From Amoebidium appalachense (taxonomy: Eukaryota; Ichthyosporea), in the NCBI GenBank assembly GCA_963693365.1, contig CAVNZM010000004.1, forward strand, positions 11,036,001 through 11,100,000: a stretch of 64,000 bases of DNA, in the 5' to 3' direction. Of this stretch, positions 1-13,772 are shown piece by piece. Both the position numbers and the translations under genes were made by a program. Numbering within the stretch: the first letter of the stretch is position 1; every line of letters begins with the position of its first letter. Under the pieces are notes generated by a model that searched no databases, had not been told where the DNA came from, and worked only from the letters and a program-made list of their open reading frames with translations.

Positions 1-280
1 TGCTTACAGATGCACGACACAGAGCAACCATGCCGGGGGGGGGGGGGGGGGGGGGGATCGCTATCAACCCGAGTGTGTGTGGAACAGGGAGAATAGTGCT
101 TGGCAAGGCAACACACAGAGGTGGAATGCGGATTCAATGGATGCAGAAGTGAAGGAAAAATCAGGCAGGTGGGTTGGGCCATTTGCAGGCGTGTGTGGGC
201 ATAAGCCAAAGTTGAGCTTTCCTTGTGCGCCCCCTCCCCATCCATCCCCCTTCCAAATCACGCACAGACACAGTGTGTGT

Positions 281-331
281 GTCTGTGTGTGTGTGTGCGT
301 GCGTGCGTGTGTGTGTGTGTATATTTCTGTG

Positions 332-413
<82 letters not shown>

Positions 414-415
414 AT
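281..415. repeat. (GT)n microsatellite
   Basis: A near-continuous GT dinucleotide array, with a few GC and TA variants near its left end. A G run (434-450) and a second GT array (537-577) follow. Together with bases 1-280, this stretch shows no convincing exon. Confidence 0.9.
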
Positions 416-535
416 GTGTGTATGGTGTGTATTGGGGGGGGGGGGGGGGGTAGGTGTATGTGTTTGAACTTTCCTTGCCCCTCTCTCCCCCCCCTCCCTT
501 TCCCCCCCCCCCTCCCCTCCCCCCGCCCTCCCCCA

Positions 536-579
<44 letters not shown>

Positions 580-584
580 CATAC

Positions 585-1335
585 CCAAAGGAGTGTGAGG
601 ATGTGGGCTGCTGTCGGGCCGCCCAGAGAGCTACCAGCTCGGCAAGAATGCAATAGCCATCAAACCAGGCCAGCAGCATATACGTCACCACCACTAGGGT
701 AGAGATCGTTAATTTTAGCACCTGTGACTACTAATAGATTGTGGCAGGTATAAACTGGGGAAAGGGCACAATCTGCCACTAACACTGCAAGACAGGGGAA
801 CCTGATTTAGATACATAGAGAATATATATAAATGTGTGTGTGTGTGTGTGTGTGTGCGTGTGTGTGTGTGCGCGAGGGCGTGCGAGTGCGCGTGTGTTTG
901 TACTGTTGTGGCGATCATCCCATCCCATAATAAACACTCCTTGACCATTAACAGAGGGTTATCGAGCATGAAGAGGTACGGGGAGACATCCATAGTGCCG
1001 ACTGAGGACAAATACACTCCACAAAGGCGGTGCTAAACAGCAGCAGGACAGTGTGCGCGGGGGAAGTGGGGGTGGGGGGATGTTATGTTGTAACAAAGTT
1101 TACAGATCGCTGTTACTTGGCCTCCTATACAGCACCCTCTTCTTTTACGTACCCGGGGGGTGATCAGGAAGAAAAACACACGTAACGTAACGGCCTTGCA
1201 CAGCACACAACCAGTTTCTGTGGATCCACCAGAATTTCAAATCAAGAAGCGGAAAAATCCGATAGCAAGGGTAAGTGCATGCATGGGCGGGGGCGTGTGC
1301 GTGGGTATGGGTGTGGGTGCGTCGAGTGGGGGGAA

Positions 1336-1374
<39 letters not shown>

Positions 1375-1565
1375 CGAGGCTGCCTGCGGCCATGCCCCAA
1401 GCAGTGGTGACACCAGCAAGAAGCCAAACCAAAAAGACCAAAGCTACTGCCTTCTTGGCCCGACCATCTGGCCATACCTGTGTGTGTGTGTGTGCGCGCG
1501 CACGTGTGGGTGGTGGTTGGGTGGGTGAGTGGGTGTGAGTGGTGGGTGGGTGGATTTGTGCGTGC

Positions 1566-1637
<72 letters not shown>

Positions 1638-2813
1638 GTGCGCTCGCGTGCGAATGTCTTTTTGGTGTTTGTGTGTGTGTTTGTTGTGTGCGTATGTGGA
1701 TGGGTGGGTGGGTGCGTGTGGCTCAATGTGTGTAGGTGGGTGGGTGGTTGTGCTGGTGTAAGGGTGTGCTGGAGAGAAGTGGAGACTGGGGGTGGGGGGT
1801 GGGGTGGGGAAGCCAGTGTATGTGTGGCTGAGTGCCGGACCTTGTGTGTAGTAACAGATGTGTGCTCTCCGTGTGTAAGAAAGAAGTGGCAGATTCATGG
1901 AGGGAAAGAAACAGGGGGAAAGAGGGGGGGGGGGGGGGGGAGGGGGGGGGGGGAGGGGGGGGGGCAAGTGTCTTTCCCTTTCTCTCCCTCTGTGCCTAAT
2001 GTTTGCATGTGAAGGCTATATCTGTCCCCGCACACGTGTTGGTGTGCATAATATCTACGGGCCACATGCATGCAAAAATGTGAAAGTGAATGTGCATTGG
2101 AGGTGTTCAAGTCATATTTATAGCCTCGGTAGGGCGAAAGAGAGAGGGGGGCTCAGTCGCAGGGGGATTGTTGATGATGTTGTGTGCATGTGCTTGCGTG
2201 AAGGGTGGGAGGTGGCGGGGGAGGGGGGGTGGGGGGAGGGGGGGGGGTTTGAATGCGGAATACGGTACGAAGTACGCAAATACGACGAGAAGCATGGTGC
2301 AGGACACATGCAAAGGCAAACATTCAAGTATGCAACATAACCCATGGGCACAGTATGCGTCATAAGCAGGGGGAAGGGGGGGGGGGGGGGGGGGGGGGGG
2401 GGACGGGTAGTTCGGTGTGTGCCTCAAATGCAAAGTAGTTGTTACGCAGCCATCTATTGCATGACTGTTACTACCCACACTTACACACAGTGCGTGAACC
2501 AGGGCAAGAAAGATCATAGGATATTTAATTGAATAACAGCACCCACCGACATAAAGGCATTTAGAAGAAACTTCAGCCGTGACCCTCTGACCGTGCTTCC
2601 CCGGTGGGTGTGTGAGTGCCCGTGCCCTTTTCCCTCGTCCTGCAGTGGTATCTCATATGCCGCATCTATGCCGATATTGCTGAGCTCACCGTCCAATAGC
2701 GGTGAGCCGATAGATTTAAAGCTGGCACCTAATTGGGTGCTTCCTGAGCTCATGCGCGGGGATGCCCGTGGGGACCCGCCAGAGAGGCTGACAGGCCGAG
2801 GTATGTCCATGGC
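585..2813 (-). CDS. Exons of an unidentified multi-pass membrane protein (partial)
   Basis: Four open segments on the minus strand have plausible splice borders. The segment 2813-2547 follows a CTTCAG acceptor and begins at or near ATG 2810. It encodes a Ser/Gly/Pro-rich soluble stretch (start MDIPRPVSLSGGSPRAS) with a GHGHSHTH cluster and ends in a hydrophobic LKFLLNAFMSV. The segment 1477-1375 follows (CA)nCAG and contains AVALVFLVWLLAGVTTAWG, a likely membrane helix. The segment 1001-904 includes MDVSPYLFMLDNPLLM. The segment 721-585 follows CACAG, has a second helix (STLVVVTYMLLAWF) and ends at a good GTATGA donor. The gene probably continues left of base 1. The order of hydrophobic exons suggests a polytopic transporter or enzyme, but I do not recognise the family. 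Phases between these exons could not all be reconciled, so exons may be missing or misplaced. Confidence 0.4.
1168..1270. other. Open segment of unclear strand
   Basis: On the plus strand this segment lies between a TGATCAG acceptor and a strong AAGGGTAAGTGC donor, and reads as a basic peptide including EFQIKKRKNPIA. On the minus strand the same bases are also open and hydrophobic (LLDLKFWWIHRNW) and end at GTACGTAAA, but no AG acceptor is seen upstream. The plus-strand reading has better borders, but no partner exon is evident there. Confidence 0.25.
2248..2367 (+). repeat. Dispersed repeat, copy 1 (poly-G anchored)
   Basis: Begins directly after a G run with GTTTGAATGCGGAATACGG, contains GGACACATGCAAAGGC, and ends at GCGTCATAAGCAGG just before another G run. 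Near-copies occur at 55554-55667 and, more diverged, at 24897-24998, all in the same orientation and all preceded by G runs. Confidence 0.7.
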
Positions 2814-3339
2814 CTGAAGAGGGGGGTCGGGGGGGGGGGGGGGGGGGGAAGAAGGACGGGGAGAGGGGCGGGAGATCGGGGGGGGGGGGGGGGGGGGATT
2901 AGAAAGCGTCATAGAGTGCGAGGTACACATAGAATGCAGTAAGCCAGAAGTACACAAGGAACTTGGTATGTGGGGATGTGCACAAAAGAGAGCGTTATGG
3001 CGGCAAGAGAGATCGTAAGTGAGATATAAAAGAGGCAGGGGTATTGAGAATAAGCACAAGGCAAAGCTGGATACAGAGGGGAAGGACGGGGGGACGGGAG
3101 GGGGGGGGGGGAAATGAGGAAGGGGGGGAGGGGGGGGGGGGGGGGGGTCGAGAGAGACAAACACACCAGGAAATAGAGAGAGAGCGACAGTGACGGTGAG
3201 GGGGGGGGGGGGGGGAGGGGGAGGGGGGGAGCGGGAGAGAGAGGGAGGGAGGGGGGGGGGGGGGGAGGGAGAAAGGGAGGGAGGGATGGAAGGAATGGAG
3301 GGAGGGTATGTGTATGTGGTGTGTGTGAGTGTGAGTGTG

Positions 3340-3395
<56 letters not shown>

Positions 3396-3513
3396 CGCGC
3401 GCGCGCGCGCGCGCGCGCGCGCGCGTGTGTGTGTGTATGTGTGTGTGCGCACGCGTGTGTACGTGTGTCTGTGTGTGTGTGTGTGCGTGCGTGTGTCTGT
3501 GTGCGTGTGTGTC

Positions 3514-3600
<87 letters not shown>

Positions 3601-3810
3601 TATGCAAGGAAGCGGGATGTGGGGTGAGATGGTCTGTTTCTGCACATGACTGAGGAAGTGGACCAGGCATGCTCCAATTATCGCATTCACGGTTGTGTTC
3701 AGGGAAAAGAAAAACGACCGGTGAAATAAAGCAGGGGGTTGCTGAGGGGGGTAGTTCGCGTGCGTGTGTGTTTGTGTGTGTGTGTGTGTGTGTTGTGTAA
3801 GTATGTGTAA

Positions 3811-3880
<70 letters not shown>

Positions 3881-6380
3881 TGTCTATGTGGGGGAGGGAG
3901 GGGAGGGGCGGAGGGGCAGAGGTAGTGATGGGCGGAAGGAGGGAAAGATCGCACCACATAGAGTGAAGTACAAGTCCATAATGACCAGAAGAATGTTGCA
4001 GATGTGGAAACTGACTTTGAAAAGCCGGAGAAGTGGGGGGGGCGGGGGGAGGGGGGAGGGGAGGGGGGGTGGAAGGAATGTGAATGCCTATTAAGGGAAG
4101 GCTCTCGGATTTCATAGATTCTTTCAGCCCAGTGAGAGACCTGTCCTACTTGCTCCTGAAAGGAGATTCTAGACACACACCTTGTAGCGAGGGTTCTCGC
4201 TAGGGAACCCGCTTTGATAACTGGGCCGATCTGGCCCTTTGGATCATCCAGACCGTCGATTAGAAGTGGTTCGAGTTGCACTGGTAGTCTTCTGCATGTG
4301 ACGCTTGGACGCCGATGGTCACACTTGTGCAGAATTCAAGCCATCAAACTAACAATTCTTCCGGAGCTTTGTAACAGGCAGGGATCTCGCCGGGATGCTG
4401 GGTAATTGATTATTTTGGGTTCAACGTGTAAGGATCTAATATAATTCTTGGTATGTGGTTCAAACCTCTTGCTAGATCTGTTGTCAACAACGCATCCCTG
4501 GCTATTGGCTATTGTTATAACAATAACATTGTTTCTCTACTCTTCTACCAGAAGTTCAGAACTAAGCACATTCTGACACCAGTAAAAAAAGGCTTCTGCC
4601 ACCAGCAATATATGATGTTTATGATGTTTGGTCTTGAGTTTTTGTGTTTTCAGAGTCAACCCACGGTTGACAACTGCACCAGGCCGACCGAGTGGACTGT
4701 TGCGTAATGGTCTCCAAGGAGTTTATATACTACGAGACTTACCCGAATATATCGTCCTTGTCAAGCAACGTACTGAGTCGAGCGATTCAACAAACCCGCC
4801 TTCCTAGAGGATTTTGCAGTTGGGCATATATCATATATGAGTAGGGCGTCCTAAAGAGAAAAAATAATAGTAAGAAAAATAGATTTTTCCTAATATAATC
4901 AAAATGTATATAAGAAAACTGTTCAGCCTCCCAGTTTGTGCAGTACTGATCGATGAGGGCGACATGTACTCGTTGATGTACATATATGCGTTTAAACGAG
5001 GATGAGATACTATCAACATCGATCTTGGTACTAGAAAAGTATATGTGTGATGGTGGAGGTGTTATAAGCGTGGTAGTCTTTCTATTTCTATTCCTTTATA
5101 TTTATCCCTACACTTGTTTTTTTTTGTTTTTTTTTAAAAAAAAAAATCAGCCGAGATATAAATTGGAGTCCTGGACGCCTCGAAAGCGTCGCGACCTGCT
5201 CGCAGTGAGGGAGACCTTACGTAAGTCCTCATTACGTTAACTGCACCGTTAATGAGCACCAATCAGATTGAAAGGCGCTAACTACGGCAGGGACTGGCCG
5301 TTCGCGAGCCGTTGTGTGCAACGGACAAACGGGCATGCACACAATTTGAAAAGAACCTTCGTTTTTTCCAGGGCGCATGTTTTTTTTTGCCTTTCTTTTT
5401 TTCCGCCCTATTATTACCGGCCCAGTGTCATTCCTTTCAGCTAGTGACAGCTTCAGTCAACCTTTACCGGTTTATGTCAGCCAATTCTACCCATTGTTAA
5501 TTTTTTGGCCTGCAGCTAGCCGTAGGAAAAAGAACCTACATACACCCCAAAGTTCAGCTCGCTGCTTCACATACATATGCCATTTTGTTCTCTCTATTTA
5601 CCACATTGCGAGAACAAGATTGCAGTCACATACAGACATTCACCACCCTACCTTAACTGCGTTTAAATTCTAAGGGTGCCACTTCTCTGTTGGATTCTCA
5701 GCTCCCCGGCATGTGCACGCCTCGTTGAGAACCGGTGTATTTTGGCTTGGCTTTAGACACATAAGCATCGCTGTGGAGATAAAAGTAGGAACTGTGCTCG
5801 TCTTTTTTCTGCATCTCGGTTTCGTTTTCAGCCTTGACACAGTGCAATCAACCGCGTCTGCCGAAGATGCAGCCTCTGCAACCCGAGTAATTGCGACGTA
5901 AGTGCTGGGTTTGTCTTTATTTGCATACACAATAAATTATTGCCTGGCCATGATTCAACTTGTCTTCCCGGAGGCACCAGGCTCTTTTTCATTTTTTTCC
6001 CCTCCACGAGCGCTGAAGTACATTTCTTGCTACCCTTATTTGTGTTATCTCTGTCACTTCTTTCAATCACGAACGATTGTTTACCTTGTAATCCTGTCAG
6101 TACTAAGTGATGCCTTCTTTGAAACCCTCTCCAGTTCCTCCCTCTCTCTACTTCCACCTCTCCTCTCCCCCTTCACCCTGTCCTCCTCCTGCTGGTAATT
6201 AGTGTTCACAACAGGGCAACTGCCACTCTGGTGTAAATCCGCTAATTGAAGCAACTGGAATTGGTTGTTTGAGAATAGCAAAGGAGGAGAGGATTTGTGG
6301 TGAAGGGAGGTGTGTATTTATCAGCTTACTTGCCAGCAAACTGGCTGTCTTCCTGGATGCCCTGGGAGGTGTGTGTGTGT

Positions 6381-6414
<34 letters not shown>

Positions 6415-6694
6415 TCACCGTGCAGCAATGGTAGTTGGGGAGCAATTGAAGGAAGTGGTGCCCTATTCTGAAAAAAACTGGGAGGGGAGTGTTTTTTATG
6501 AAAGTTTCACGAGCTCTGGCTTCCCAATTAGAGACTTCCCACCCCGCAAGCCCCTCCCTCCTGCTATTTCGACATGCCTGCTCTCTTCCACGTTTTCTTG
6601 GGCACAATTCTGGTTTTTCCAACCAGCACATTTCGGCAGTGACAACTGTCGGTTACATACGACAAGTTATAATCGATTTTTGTCGCAGCCCAGT
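2814..6694. other. Region without a supported gene
   Basis: Bases 2814-4080 are mostly G runs and GT arrays (large GT blocks at 3310-3600 and 3757-3880). Bases 4100-6300 are ordinary mixed sequence with many stops in all frames and no recognised protein or RNA gene. A G run sits at 6380-6412. The short stretch just before 6695 has TTATAATCG at about 6666 and TTTTTGTCGCAG ending at 6688. It could therefore be a promoter or the end of a 5' UTR intron for the downstream gene. Confidence 0.6.
3310..3600. repeat. (GT)n/(GC)n compound microsatellite
   Basis: A GTGTGA-rich start passes into (GT)n, then an alternating GC block near 3388-3425, and then more than 100 bases of GT. Alternating GC/GT of this length has the composition that can adopt Z-DNA. 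It is flanked on the left by several G runs (2830-3270). Confidence 0.9.
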
Positions 6695-6941
6695 ATGGAG
6701 TCTGATGTTGACCTGCCACAACGAAAGGGAGCAAAGGTCAGCGCAAAGTTTAAGGGGGCTTTGTGTGAGGCAACGATATTAGAGGTGAGCCCCCCCTCCC
6801 CCCCCCCCCTGCTCCATGCTCCTCAGAGATTTTGGCCTGCGCCGACTGTAACACGCAATCACATGGATGCTTGCACCTGCGCACGCATGCCAGTGCACGT
6901 GCATGCACACACGAACACTCTGGCCCTGCACGATATGCCCC

Positions 6942-6991
<50 letters not shown>

Positions 6992-8057
6992 AAAAAAAAA
7001 GACAGAGAGAAGAAGAGGAACGACAGAATGATTAGAAAAAGAAAAAAACACCAGTCATCTGGAAGAGCACCAAAACAACACACAAGCTCAAGACACCCAA
7101 CCACCGTGTCACCATAAACTGCACACACACACTGCCGTCACTAAGGGCCAGCTGCCTTTCTCCCGCTCCGACTCCCCCTAATGTCTCTTTCTCCTCACAC
7201 ACACACACACACTCTCTCTCTCTCTCTCTCTCTCTCTGACTCCCTCTGCCTCTTCTCTGACTCGGGCTCTCTGGCTCTCTATCCCTACATCCCTTTTTCT
7301 CTCTCTGCCATAAATCCCAAATTCTGTGCATCCCCCCCCCCCCCCCCCCCCCCCCCACCCCCCACCCCCACCCCACCACCACAACCAAAACCACAACCAC
7401 AACCACAACCCTTCCCCCCCCCCCCCCCCCCCCCCCGGGGACTACGGGTTGGTTGGGCAATTACTCAGATTCTCTGCGTGGTGTCAATACGACATCAGTT
7501 CTACCCTCACTTAGTCACCAATAAATTGGTGCGTCATTAAAGCACTTCAGTGCACGCCTGTACGGAGCAGACTTCCATCCTTTTGCCCGAAAACTCTTCC
7601 TCTGAAACGCGTCACAATCCACAGTTTCATAAAAAAAAATTGTTTTTTAAGACAACTGCAACATTTTCCCATGCATTCACTTTTTCTCTCTAACACTCCC
7701 CACCATCCATTTCCGTGCAGGTTTCAGAGCCCAGTGTTTTGGTTCGGGTGCGGTTTGATGACCCAATAGAGGGGGAGGCTACGGTGCCATCTGATCACGT
7801 GACTGGGCGGCTGGTGGTAGGGGGGGTGGTGACGGTAGCGCACGGTGGCAGGGCCCTTGACGGGCACGTGCTGCGTGTCAGAGACAACACACTATACACC
7901 CTGGGTAAGCCTCAACCAACACACACATGCATAGGAACATGCCCACGGGCATGCACATCCATACACACGTGCACACACACACACACAGACACACACAAGC
8001 ACTTGCACATGCACACTTGCATGTCTGCTCCTCTTCCCCGAGGCATGCATGTGCGCG

Positions 8058-8088
<31 letters not shown>

Positions 8089-8708
8089 GAACGGAGGCAC
8101 ACACACACACACACACATGAACGGAGGCGCACACAGACATGCGCGCACCTCGACCTCCCGCCTGTGCATAAAAACGACTGTGCCTGTTTACATTCTTCTG
8201 GAGACCGGGTGCTCAAACACCAATCGACAATACCGGGTGCCCCCATACCTGTGCCTCTGTTGTCTCTTTCCTTTATGGACATTTCTGCAACCATCCTCCC
8301 AAGTTAAAAAGTCTAAACCCATGCTTTTGTGGAGGCATAGGAACCCCCTGATGATGGGCTCTGTTCAAGTGTCTTCTGCCTGCACGCTTTAATTGTTTGA
8401 TTTTGGATTTCCCACTTCTGTGACGTTTTGTTGTTGCTCGTTGTTGCCTCCTCCATATTTCCAACCCTCTAACGCATACATCACCCCCCCCTCCCCCCCC
8501 CCCCCCACCCCCACCCACCCCCTCCCCCTGTGTCCCCTCTTCAGACCAGCTCCAAATATCACACCTAACCTACACTCACGCTCGCCTTTCTCACTTTCTA
8601 CCGATCTATATAGAACCTTTGAGCTATCATTGTGTGTGTCACACCCCCAACTCGTGTAAGTATGCTGAGCTGAACGATTTGGGCCATTTTCTCTTTATGA
8701 CCTTCACG

Positions 8709-8782
<74 letters not shown>

Positions 8783-11074
8783 ACATGGGTGGTGCTGGGC
8801 AGTGTTCAATGATGGAGACACGAGCAAACAGCGGGGCACCCGGATTGTCACAGGCAGCGCAGAGCACGTGCACACAGGCCCCGACAAAATGGCGAGGGGC
8901 CACCTGTCAAGCAGCGACAACTCGAGGTGTGTGTGTGTGCATGTGCGTGTGCGTGTGCATGTGCATGTGCATGTGCGCGTGTGTGTTTGTGTCTGGGGAA
9001 GCGTGCATGCATGCATGCACGCTTGCTTGCTTGTGTACACTTGTGCATATTTGCTCATATATGTGAATCTGTGCAGAAGGTTTTTGTGGTCATCAGGGGG
9101 GGGGGGGGGGGGGGGGGGGAGAATAAAAGTATGGCAGTGAAAGTGACTGTGTGTTGGGGCGCACAGCAGCAGCGACAGCAGCAGCGATGACAGTGACGAC
9201 AGTGTCAAGCAGCCGGCACCCAAGAGGAAGCCCGGGTAGGCCATGCACACACATGCACACAGACACGTACATGCATGCTTGCAAAGTCCCACTCTCACCA
9301 CACACACTCACACGCGATGTAGAAGGACACGACCTGTTCACATGCACCAACCCACGTATGCAAACAAACGTGGGTGGGAGTAGAGTCACGTGAATGTAAG
9401 CACGAGCACATTCTCTTCCGCTCATCGATGGCACACACGTAAAAGCACGTGCCTATTTTCCACGAGGCATCCAGGATGCATGACCCATGCAGATGTTATG
9501 CATGGGTGTGTGCAAGCACAGGGATGTCCGAGTGAAATTGGGAACACCCAACACCGTGCCTGTAATGAATGAACACACACACGGCTGTGTCATAACGCGC
9601 ACACACACAAACACACACACACACACGGAGTGGTGCAAAGTCTACGAAATCATAACCCCCCCCCCCCCCCCCCTTCCTTCCTGGGGGGGGGGGGGGGGGG
9701 AGTGACCACATTGTTCTTTTCGGAATTAATTGAGGAATACGTTTAAGTTTGACTGTAACATTCTACTGATGGTAGCATGCATGGTAGGAAGCCACCTGGG
9801 TCGGGGGCCAAGAAGGCCAAGGGGCCACCTTCAGACACGTCTGAGGGGGGGTCGTACATCTACAAGGTGGGGATGGAGGTCGTGGCCATATCCACTATGG
9901 ACGGCAACTACTACCATGGAAAGGTGTGTGTGTGTGTGTACGTGTCTGTATGGGTGGGTGGGTTGAGGTTTATGAGTGTGGATGGGTGGGTGCACGTGGG
10001 TGTGTACGTGTGTACGTGTGGGTGGGTTTGTACGTGTGTGTGTGTGTGGGTGTGCTTGTGGGTGGTTCGGTGTATGCACGTGTTTGTGTGTGTGTGCGTG
10101 CGCGTGTACTTGTACGTGTACGTGTGTGTTCAGTTTGTGGGCCTGCCCACAGGGAATCCTCACCCACTTACTGGAATCGTCAAGTATTAGAAAGCATAGG
10201 TGTATGTGTGTGTGTGGGGGGGGGGGGGGGGGGGGGGGGGGGGTTGGCTGATTCTGCCAAGACAGCTTACTGTGTGATTTGCCGATATTATTTATTGTGG
10301 GATGGAGAGTGCTAAATCATGCACGGGCAGGTTGTGGAGCGAAAAATGGCCCACGAGGGCAGAGGGGCACGAGGTCGGCTCGTGCCACACTATATGATCC
10401 ACTTTGACGGGTGGGCAGATAGGTGGGTGCATGCGTGCGCACACACACACACACCCGTTTGCAAATGAGAACTTGCACACCTGCGGGTGCAAATATACAC
10501 CCGCACACTTCATATATACTCTCGTTGCACTGCACACACTCCATTTACACCCGCCATTGGACATGCACACCTACACAAACTCCCTATACACCCTCCTTTG
10601 CACGTGCACACGTACACACACCCTCCATGCACATGCAGACCTAGACGCATACTAACTAAACACCCCATTTTGTACATGTAACCTACACATGTGCTTGTGC
10701 AAGTGTTCACCTATAACAAACGCACACGTAAACTCATGCTATTGCAAATGTACAGCTACACACACTCCCTGTACACCTTTCATTGCACATGCACACCTAC
10801 ACACATTTCTACGAACACACTCAAAAACTTGTAAGGTGCACAGTGAAAGGCATACACGCGTGTACCGGACCATAACTCGATATCCCAAACCGCAGTTCGC
10901 CACATACACCGCACACGGTACACATAACTCATTTTTCGACACGCACTCGTTTTCACACACTCGCGTTCATATGCACACAAACACAAGAATACCGGCCGGC
11001 AAGATTGAGCTTATATACATGCATGTATGTGCATGCATGCATACATATGCATACATACACAAGACCCCCCCCCA

Positions 11075-11137
<63 letters not shown>

Positions 11138-12513
11138 CAACAACAAGAACACACAGTCACACAGTCACACAGTCACACAGTCACACACTAGTATGAAAAA
11201 TGTGTGGTTCTCTCCTTGTTTTTGGTTTGCATTTGTCACCAGAAACGCACACAATGTGCAGCATACGTGAAGGTCTCTTTCCGTGTAGATACGGCATGCT
11301 CAAGCACGGGGGGCATTGTCTTTCCCTCCCCTCCCCCCATCCTTGTTTTTTTCTCTTCTTCTGTTTTTTTTGCTCCTATTCGGCAGCACCTCCATCCACT
11401 CGTCACTTTCTGGTTTGTGTGATTTGTGCAATGCACGTGCCCACTGGTTGGTGTCAGTAAACCAAGGTCAAAGCATGTTCACTTATGCACGCAAGCACGC
11501 ACTCACACACACAGACCTCGAGCACGCAAGCAATCAAAAGGCACATGCAGGCACGGCAACACGACACAACAACCCACCAGTTGCGCATGCACAACCACAA
11601 CACCCCCCCGCCCGCACACACACACACACACACACACGTGGGGGGACACGTTTGTGCTCACAGACATATGCACGTGCAGGTTCAACGAATGGGTAGCCGA
11701 GGGCAGTGTATATTCGAAGGAAATGGCTGCGGCCATGCTGAAGGGCGTGAAAGTGGGCACTGGCAAGGGGGCACTGGCCGAGGAGAATGAGCCCGACGAG
11801 CCGGTCAGCAGCATAGGCGTAGGTGTCCCTCCCGTGTTTAAAGCAATTAAGGCGACGCAATGGATGGTTTGCTGACGCCGCGGAACAGGGGATCCAACTC
11901 ATCAGATCGATCAAATGCCAGTCTGTGAGCCGGCGGAACTTATCTTTTTCGGGGCTCTTTTTTATTTTGTCACATGTTCCAAGATAAATTAGAGAGAATG
12001 AACGCAGAAACGTGCCCTGAAAAACAAATCCTACTAATAAAATTGGGAATAATTACATAATGGATATTGATATGTCAGCCCTTGGAAAAATCGATTTCTA
12101 CCCCCTCCATATTTGCTTAAGCTGAGCGAAAACGGGCAGCTCGAACCAGATTTTTTCACCGGTAGACATACATATATTCTAACTAACCAACCCCCACTTT
12201 ATAATCAAAATTTCACTTTCTCTCCCGGTTTCTGCGTTCATTCTCTCACAAATGACATGGGGTTTATATTGAAAGTTGAATTTTCGGACCTCCCGGCCTC
12301 GATTGACGGACTGGATCGATTATGGAATTTGGTCGATCCTGATCGGCTGCGCACCCCCAATTCTTAGCGGAAAACCATCCCCCAAGTTACCTTAAAGGGA
12401 ATGATAATTATGATAATACTATTACTAACAATATTTGGGAGGGGGAGTTGGGCGCCGCCGGAGGGGGGAGGGGAGAAGGAGAGTTGGAGATGTTTGTGTG
12501 GTGTGTGTGTGTG

Positions 12514-12550
<37 letters not shown>

Positions 12551-12665
12551 CATAGTAAGCGTGCTTTGCTCTGTGTAAACTACCCAATGAGTTATTGGCT
12601 ATGTGCGATGGGTAGGGGGGGGGGGGGGGGGGTTGATTGAATGTGTGGATGTGTGTGCTTCTTTT

Positions 12666-12723
<58 letters not shown>

Positions 12724-13016
12724 AAACATCTTGTGGGTAAGGCCAGGCATAGGCACCCAGTTTACATACCTAAGCAGAGACAGATGCAATAAGAAACATG
12801 CACTCGTGGACACACATAAATGTGCACACACACACGGTGTTGTAAGCCCATGTATAAACGGAGACGCATCCACACATCGGTATGCGCGAGCACACTCCCA
12901 AGCACAAGTAGATGGGTAGTGGAAGGTGTGCAGTGGGTTAGAATGGGCTGAAAGGGCCACCCGGGTTTATAGGCCCCACTCATCCAAGCATTCGCATCCA
13001 TGCCCACATATACCTG

Positions 13017-13049
<33 letters not shown>

Positions 13050-13715
13050 TTTCCCCCCTCCTCTCTCACTCCCCACCACCACCAACACACACAAACACAC
13101 ACTGGCACTTGCGCCTACATGCCCAGAACACACACACGCACACACACACGCATTAACGATGGTTTCCTCAGGGGCTTGCCGCAAGCATCAAACGGAAGCG
13201 CACCACGTCAGAGGCAGAACCAAACGGGAGGCAGCGAAAAATTCAAAAGAAGGAAGTTCCGGTAGAAGAGGAGGAAGAGGAAGAGGTGGGGAACAAAAAA
13301 CACGCAGGCAAAGAGAAGAAAACAGAGGAGAAGAAGGAAAAGAAAGATAAAAAGAAAGAGAAAGAGAAGGAAAAAGAAAAGGAAAAGGAAAAAGAAAAGG
13401 ACATGAAGAGGAGGAAGGAGAAGGAGAAGGGGAAGGAGAAAGACAAGAAGGAAAAAGAAAAAGACAAACCTGAAAAGAATGAAAAGGGGAAGGAAAAGGG
13501 CAAAACGGGGGCAGACACACCTAGGCAGGTGCCTGGGGAGGGGTTTTTGGCTGGGCCGGGGGGCAAGGCTGCTCTTTTGGCTGTGGAGACGATGGGGGCT
13601 GATACACTCGAGTCCGAGCTGGCACTGCTGGGCAACGGTAGGTGCTGTGGGTGGGTGAGTGAGTGTGGGTGTGGGTGTGGGTGTGTTTGTGTGCTCTGTG
13701 CCTGCCTTTCTGTGG

Positions 13716-13772
<57 letters not shown>

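Noticed and set aside
161-721. Long open frames rich in alternating V/C, H/T or R/A residues here and at every GT/CA array
   Set aside because: They are translations of dinucleotide repeats and appear in several frames of both strands at once.
4100-4400. Possible structured RNA gene in a mixed-composition stretch
   Set aside because: No tRNA, rRNA or snRNA signature could be found by eye, and the nearby minus-strand frame (61 natural-looking codons) has no partner exon.
12113-12367. 84-codon frame in an intron of the chromatin gene
   Set aside because: No splice borders, no recognisable motif and no initiation context. Likely chance in AT-richer DNA.
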